Positions 61,664 to 64,000 of a stretch of 64,000 bases of DNA are shown here, piece after piece (the stretch's first letter is position 1; each line of letters opens with the position of its first letter). Below the pieces are notes generated by a model that saw only the letters and a program-made list of their open reading frames with translations, searched no databases and was not told the origin of the DNA. Source of the DNA: Selenobaculum gibii (GTDB lineage Bacteria > Bacillota > Negativicutes > ICN-92133); the NCBI RefSeq assembly GCF_030273445.1, contig NZ_CP120678.1, positions 721,501 through 785,500 on the forward strand, given 5' to 3'. The position numbers were made by a program, and so were the translations under genes.

Positions 61664-62935
61664 ATGTTTATAGATAGAGCGAGAATTCAAATAAAAGCTG
61701 GAGACGGCGGACATGGAATGTCAAGCTTTCGCAGAGAAAAATTCGTTCCTAAAGGTGGTCCCAGTGGTGGCGACGGTGGCCGTGGGGCGAGTGTTGTTCT
61801 AAAAGTAGATCCTAATATGAATACTTTGATTGATTTCCGTTATAAACGTAAATTTGTTGGAAAAAATGGAGATAACGGCGGTACGAAAAATTGTTATGGA
61901 CAAAATGCTGAACCTTTAGTGGTTAAAGTACCTGCAGGCACAGTAGTAAAAGATGCTGAAACAGGTGAAGTATTGGCGGATTTAACGGAAATTGACGAAG
62001 AAGCAGTATTAGCTCATGGTGGGCGTGGTGGACGTGGTAATGCAAAGTTTGTAAATAGTGTAAATCGTGCCCCAACTTTTGCTGAAATGGGTGAACCAGG
62101 AGAAGAAAGAGTTTTACAACTAGAATTAAAACTTTTAGCCGATGTTGGTTTGGTAGGTTATCCGAGTGTTGGGAAGTCCAGTATTATTTCTATGGTGTCA
62201 GCTGCGAGACCTGAAATTGCAGCATATCACTTCACGACATTAGTTCCTGTGCTTGGTGTTGTTAGCCTTGGCGAGGGACATAGTTTTGTTATGGCAGATA
62301 TTCCAGGACTTATTGAAGGTGCCCATGAAGGTGTTGGTTTAGGACATGACTTCTTACGGCATGTTGAGCGAACAAAGATTATTTTACATGTAATAGATGT
62401 TTCTGGAATAGAAGGGCGCGATCCTATAGAGGATTACCATCGAATTAATAAAGAACTTCGTTTATACAATGAAAGATTAGCAAAACGTCCACAGATTATC
62501 GCGGCAAATAAAATGGATATTCCTGAGGCAAAAGAAAATTATGAGAAATTAAAAGCTTTTGCAAACGAGCAAGGGATTGAAATCTTCCCGGTATCCGCAG
62601 CAACGAATGAGGGATTAAAACCATTAATTGAGCGCGTATCACAAATGCTCGATGAATATGTAGAAGAGCCGGAAGCAATTGAAGAAGTTAAAGTTTATCA
62701 GGCAAAACCTGATGATGAAATTACAATTTCGCGTGATGAAGCAGGTGATTTTGTCGTTAAAGGGAAATATATTGAAAAACTAGTTGCGATGACGAATTTT
62801 GAGAATGATGAAGCGCTGCAAAGATTCCAATATATTTGGCGTGTAAAGGGCATAGAGGATATGTTAAAGGCGCATGGGGTAAAAGAAGGCGACACCGTTC
62901 ACATCGGTACAATGGAATTTGACTATAAAGAATAG
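61664..62935 (+). CDS. obg: GTPase Obg
   Basis: Obg is an essential GTPase of late 50S ribosome assembly. The 423-aa protein has the glycine-rich Obg fold (IQIKAGDGGHGMSSFRREKF, GGPSGGDGGRGASVVLKVDP), the G domain with LVGYPSVGKSSIISMVSAAR, DIPGLIEGAHEGVGLGHDFL and NKMDIPEA, and a C-terminal OCT domain (EITISRDEAGDFVVKGKYIE, LKAHGVKEGDTVHIGTMEFD). ATG 61664 follows AAAAGGAGA. Confidence 0.97.
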   Translation: MFIDRARIQIKAGDGGHGMSSFRREKFVPKGGPSGGDGGRGASVVLKVDPNMNTLIDFRYKRKFVGKNGDNGGTKNCYGQNAEPLVVKVPAGTVVKDAETGEVLADLTEIDEEAVLAHGGRGGRGNAKFVNSVNRAPTFAEMGEPGEERVLQLELKLLADVGLVGYPSVGKSSIISMVSAARPEIAAYHFTTLVPVLGVVSLGEGHSFVMADIPGLIEGAHEGVGLGHDFLRHVERTKIILHVIDVSGIEGRDPIEDYHRINKELRLYNERLAKRPQIIAANKMDIPEAKENYEKLKAFANEQGIEIFPVSAATNEGLKPLIERVSQMLDEYVEEPEAIEEVKVYQAKPDDEITISRDEAGDFVVKGKYIEKLVAMTNFENDEALQRFQYIWRVKGIEDMLKAHGVKEGDTVHIGTMEFDYKE

Positions 62936-62946
62936 GAGCGATTTAT

Positions 62947-63258
62947 TTGATAAGAAACACACTAACGGGAAAACAAAAGAGGTTTTTACGTGCGATGGGA
63001 TCGACTTTAGATCCAGTTGTACAGATTGGTAAAGGGGGACTTGTACCTTCGATTGTGACAAGTGCCCTGGATGCTATTCAAGCACGTGAATTGATTAAAG
63101 TAAAGGTGTTGCAAAATTGCCTTGAAGACCCTAGAGCTGTAATTGAAACGCTTGCGGATCGTACGAATACGGATTTAGTACAAATTATCGGTCGAAATGG
63201 TCTTTTATATAAGAAAAATTTTGAAAAAACCAAAATTGAACTCCCAAAATCGAAGTAA
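62947..63258 (+). CDS. yhbY: CRM-domain RNA-binding protein YhbY
   Basis: YhbY-family proteins bind pre-50S ribosomal particles. The 103-aa protein is a full CRM domain: LTGKQKRFLRAMGSTLDPVV, QIGKGGLVPSIVTSALDAIQ, ARELIKVKVLQN, and VQIIGRNGLLYKKN with the GxxG-like loop. TTG 62947 follows TAGGAGCG. Gene order obg-yhbY-proB is common in Firmicutes. Confidence 0.94.
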   Translation: MIRNTLTGKQKRFLRAMGSTLDPVVQIGKGGLVPSIVTSALDAIQARELIKVKVLQNCLEDPRAVIETLADRTNTDLVQIIGRNGLLYKKNFEKTKIELPKSK

Positions 63259-63273
63259 ATAGAGGTAGTTTCC

Positions 63274-64000
63274 ATGGATACAAGAGCTGAGCTGAAAAAA
63301 GCAAAACGTATTGTGATTAAAGTTGGTACAAGTACGTTAACTTATAGTACAGGAAAATTAAATTTTTCAAGGATAGAAAAATTAGTTCGTGAACTTTCTG
63401 ATTTAGCAAACCAAGGAAAAGAGATTATATTAGTTACGTCTGGTGCCGTTGGTGCAGGAATGGATCGGATGGGACTTAAAGAAAGACCTAAAACGATTCC
63501 TGAAAAGCAAGCATTAGCTGCAGTTGGGCAAGGCATTCTCATGCATACATATGAGAAAATTTTTGGTGAGTATGGACAAACTGTTGCACAAGTTTTATTA
63601 ACAAGGGAAAATTCTCTGCAGCATCATCAATATACACATTGTCGAAATGCATTATTGACGTTATTGCATATGGGAGTTATTCCAGTCATTAATGAAAATG
63701 ATGCGGTGGCAGTAGAAGAATTGAAAATCGGCGATAATGATACTTTATCAGCAACTGTTGCAACTTTAGTTGATGCAGATGTGTTAATTATACTATCGGA
63801 TATTGAGGGCTTATATACAGCAAATCCGCAAACCGATAAAACGGCAAAACTTATTTCAGAAATAAAAGAGATTACACCGGAGATAGACGCTCTCGCTGGC
63901 GGGGCAGGATCTAAGCTAGGTACAGGTGGTATGTTTACTAAAATTCAAGCGGCTAAAATTGCTGGTAATGCTGGTGTTACTATGCTGATTGCATCAGGCA
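63274..64000 (+). CDS. proB: Glutamate 5-kinase, N-terminal part
   Basis: ProB phosphorylates glutamate in the first step of proline synthesis. The first 242 codons are present and run off the right edge. Visible motifs are [78 protein letters not shown] and the ATP-site [23 protein letters not shown] 63274 follows AGAGGTAG. A C-terminal PUA domain may follow outside the window. Confidence 0.96.
   Translation, partial: MDTRAELKKAKRIVIKVGTSTLTYSTGKLNFSRIEKLVRELSDLANQGKEIILVTSGAVGAGMDRMGLKERPKTIPEKQALAAVGQGILMHTYEKIFGEYGQTVAQVLLTRENSLQHHQYTHCRNALLTLLHMGVIPVINENDAVAVEELKIGDNDTLSATVATLVDADVLIILSDIEGLYTANPQTDKTAKLISEIKEITPEIDALAGGAGSKLGTGGMFTKIQAAKIAGNAGVTMLIASG

Overview
The window reads as chromosome from a low-GC, diderm Firmicute of the class Negativicutes, plausibly a propionate-forming rod from the Selenomonas/Propionispira/Megamonas/Pelosinus neighbourhood. 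It combines outer-membrane biology (three TonB-dependent receptors, a giant autotransporter, an OmpH/Skp-like chaperone, an O-antigen-ligase-type membrane protein) with typical Firmicute features: a T-box ahead of valS, Rex, the ribosomal protein L27 pre-sequence with its protease Prp, SpoIVFA/SpoIVFB-like and Spo0B-like genes, and many TTG/GTG starts. The genus is inference; no 16S rRNA gene or tRNA was seen.

Region 1 (1-23.4 kb) is a cobalamin-controlled accessory region. After the tail of a glutamate synthase small subunit come five cobalamin riboswitches: three near-identical copies, one divergent form and one more distant copy. Two of the near-identical copies precede paralogous TonB-dependent receptors. 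Each receptor is followed by a protein carrying the same roughly 390-residue domain, which looks like a beta-propeller. In the first locus the domain stands alone (422 aa). In the second it forms the N-terminal head of a 3207-aa autotransporter with five repeat modules. The fifth riboswitch precedes a BtuB-like receptor, followed by a truncated BtuF-like lipoprotein. A TonB-dependent receptor beside a propeller partner under cobalamin control recalls the BtuB-BtuG arrangement of Bacteroides. The possibility that Negativicutes display a cobalamin-capture propeller on an autotransporter is the main hypothesis from this window.

Region 2 (23.4-31 kb) is housekeeping: a DnaQ-like exonuclease, a DUF523/TudS-like protein, T-box-controlled valS, folC, an O-antigen-ligase-type protein and rex.

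Region 3 (31-38.7 kb) is a succinate/propionate operon: succinate CoA-transferase, split B12-dependent methylmalonyl-CoA mutase, MeaB, epimerase, MmdA, two tiny subunit-like proteins and the biotin carrier MmdC. The mutase needs adenosylcobalamin, which ties this operon to the uptake genes of region 1. A candidate Rex operator lies upstream, suggesting NADH-dependent control.

Region 4 (38.7-44.7 kb) holds nhaA, an MFS remnant, an ArsB/NhaD-type permease and a methyl-accepting chemotaxis protein with a possible sigma-28 promoter. A 152-bp inverted-repeat element follows it.

Region 5 (44.9-64 kb) is the conserved Firmicute cell-shape and division block: DUF4321, maf, radC, mreBCD, mrdA, minCDE, rodA, spoIVFAB-like genes, a radical SAM protein with its DUF2344 partner, rng, rplU-prp-rpmA, a Spo0B-like gene, obg, yhbY and the start of proB. 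All recognised genes lie on the plus strand.
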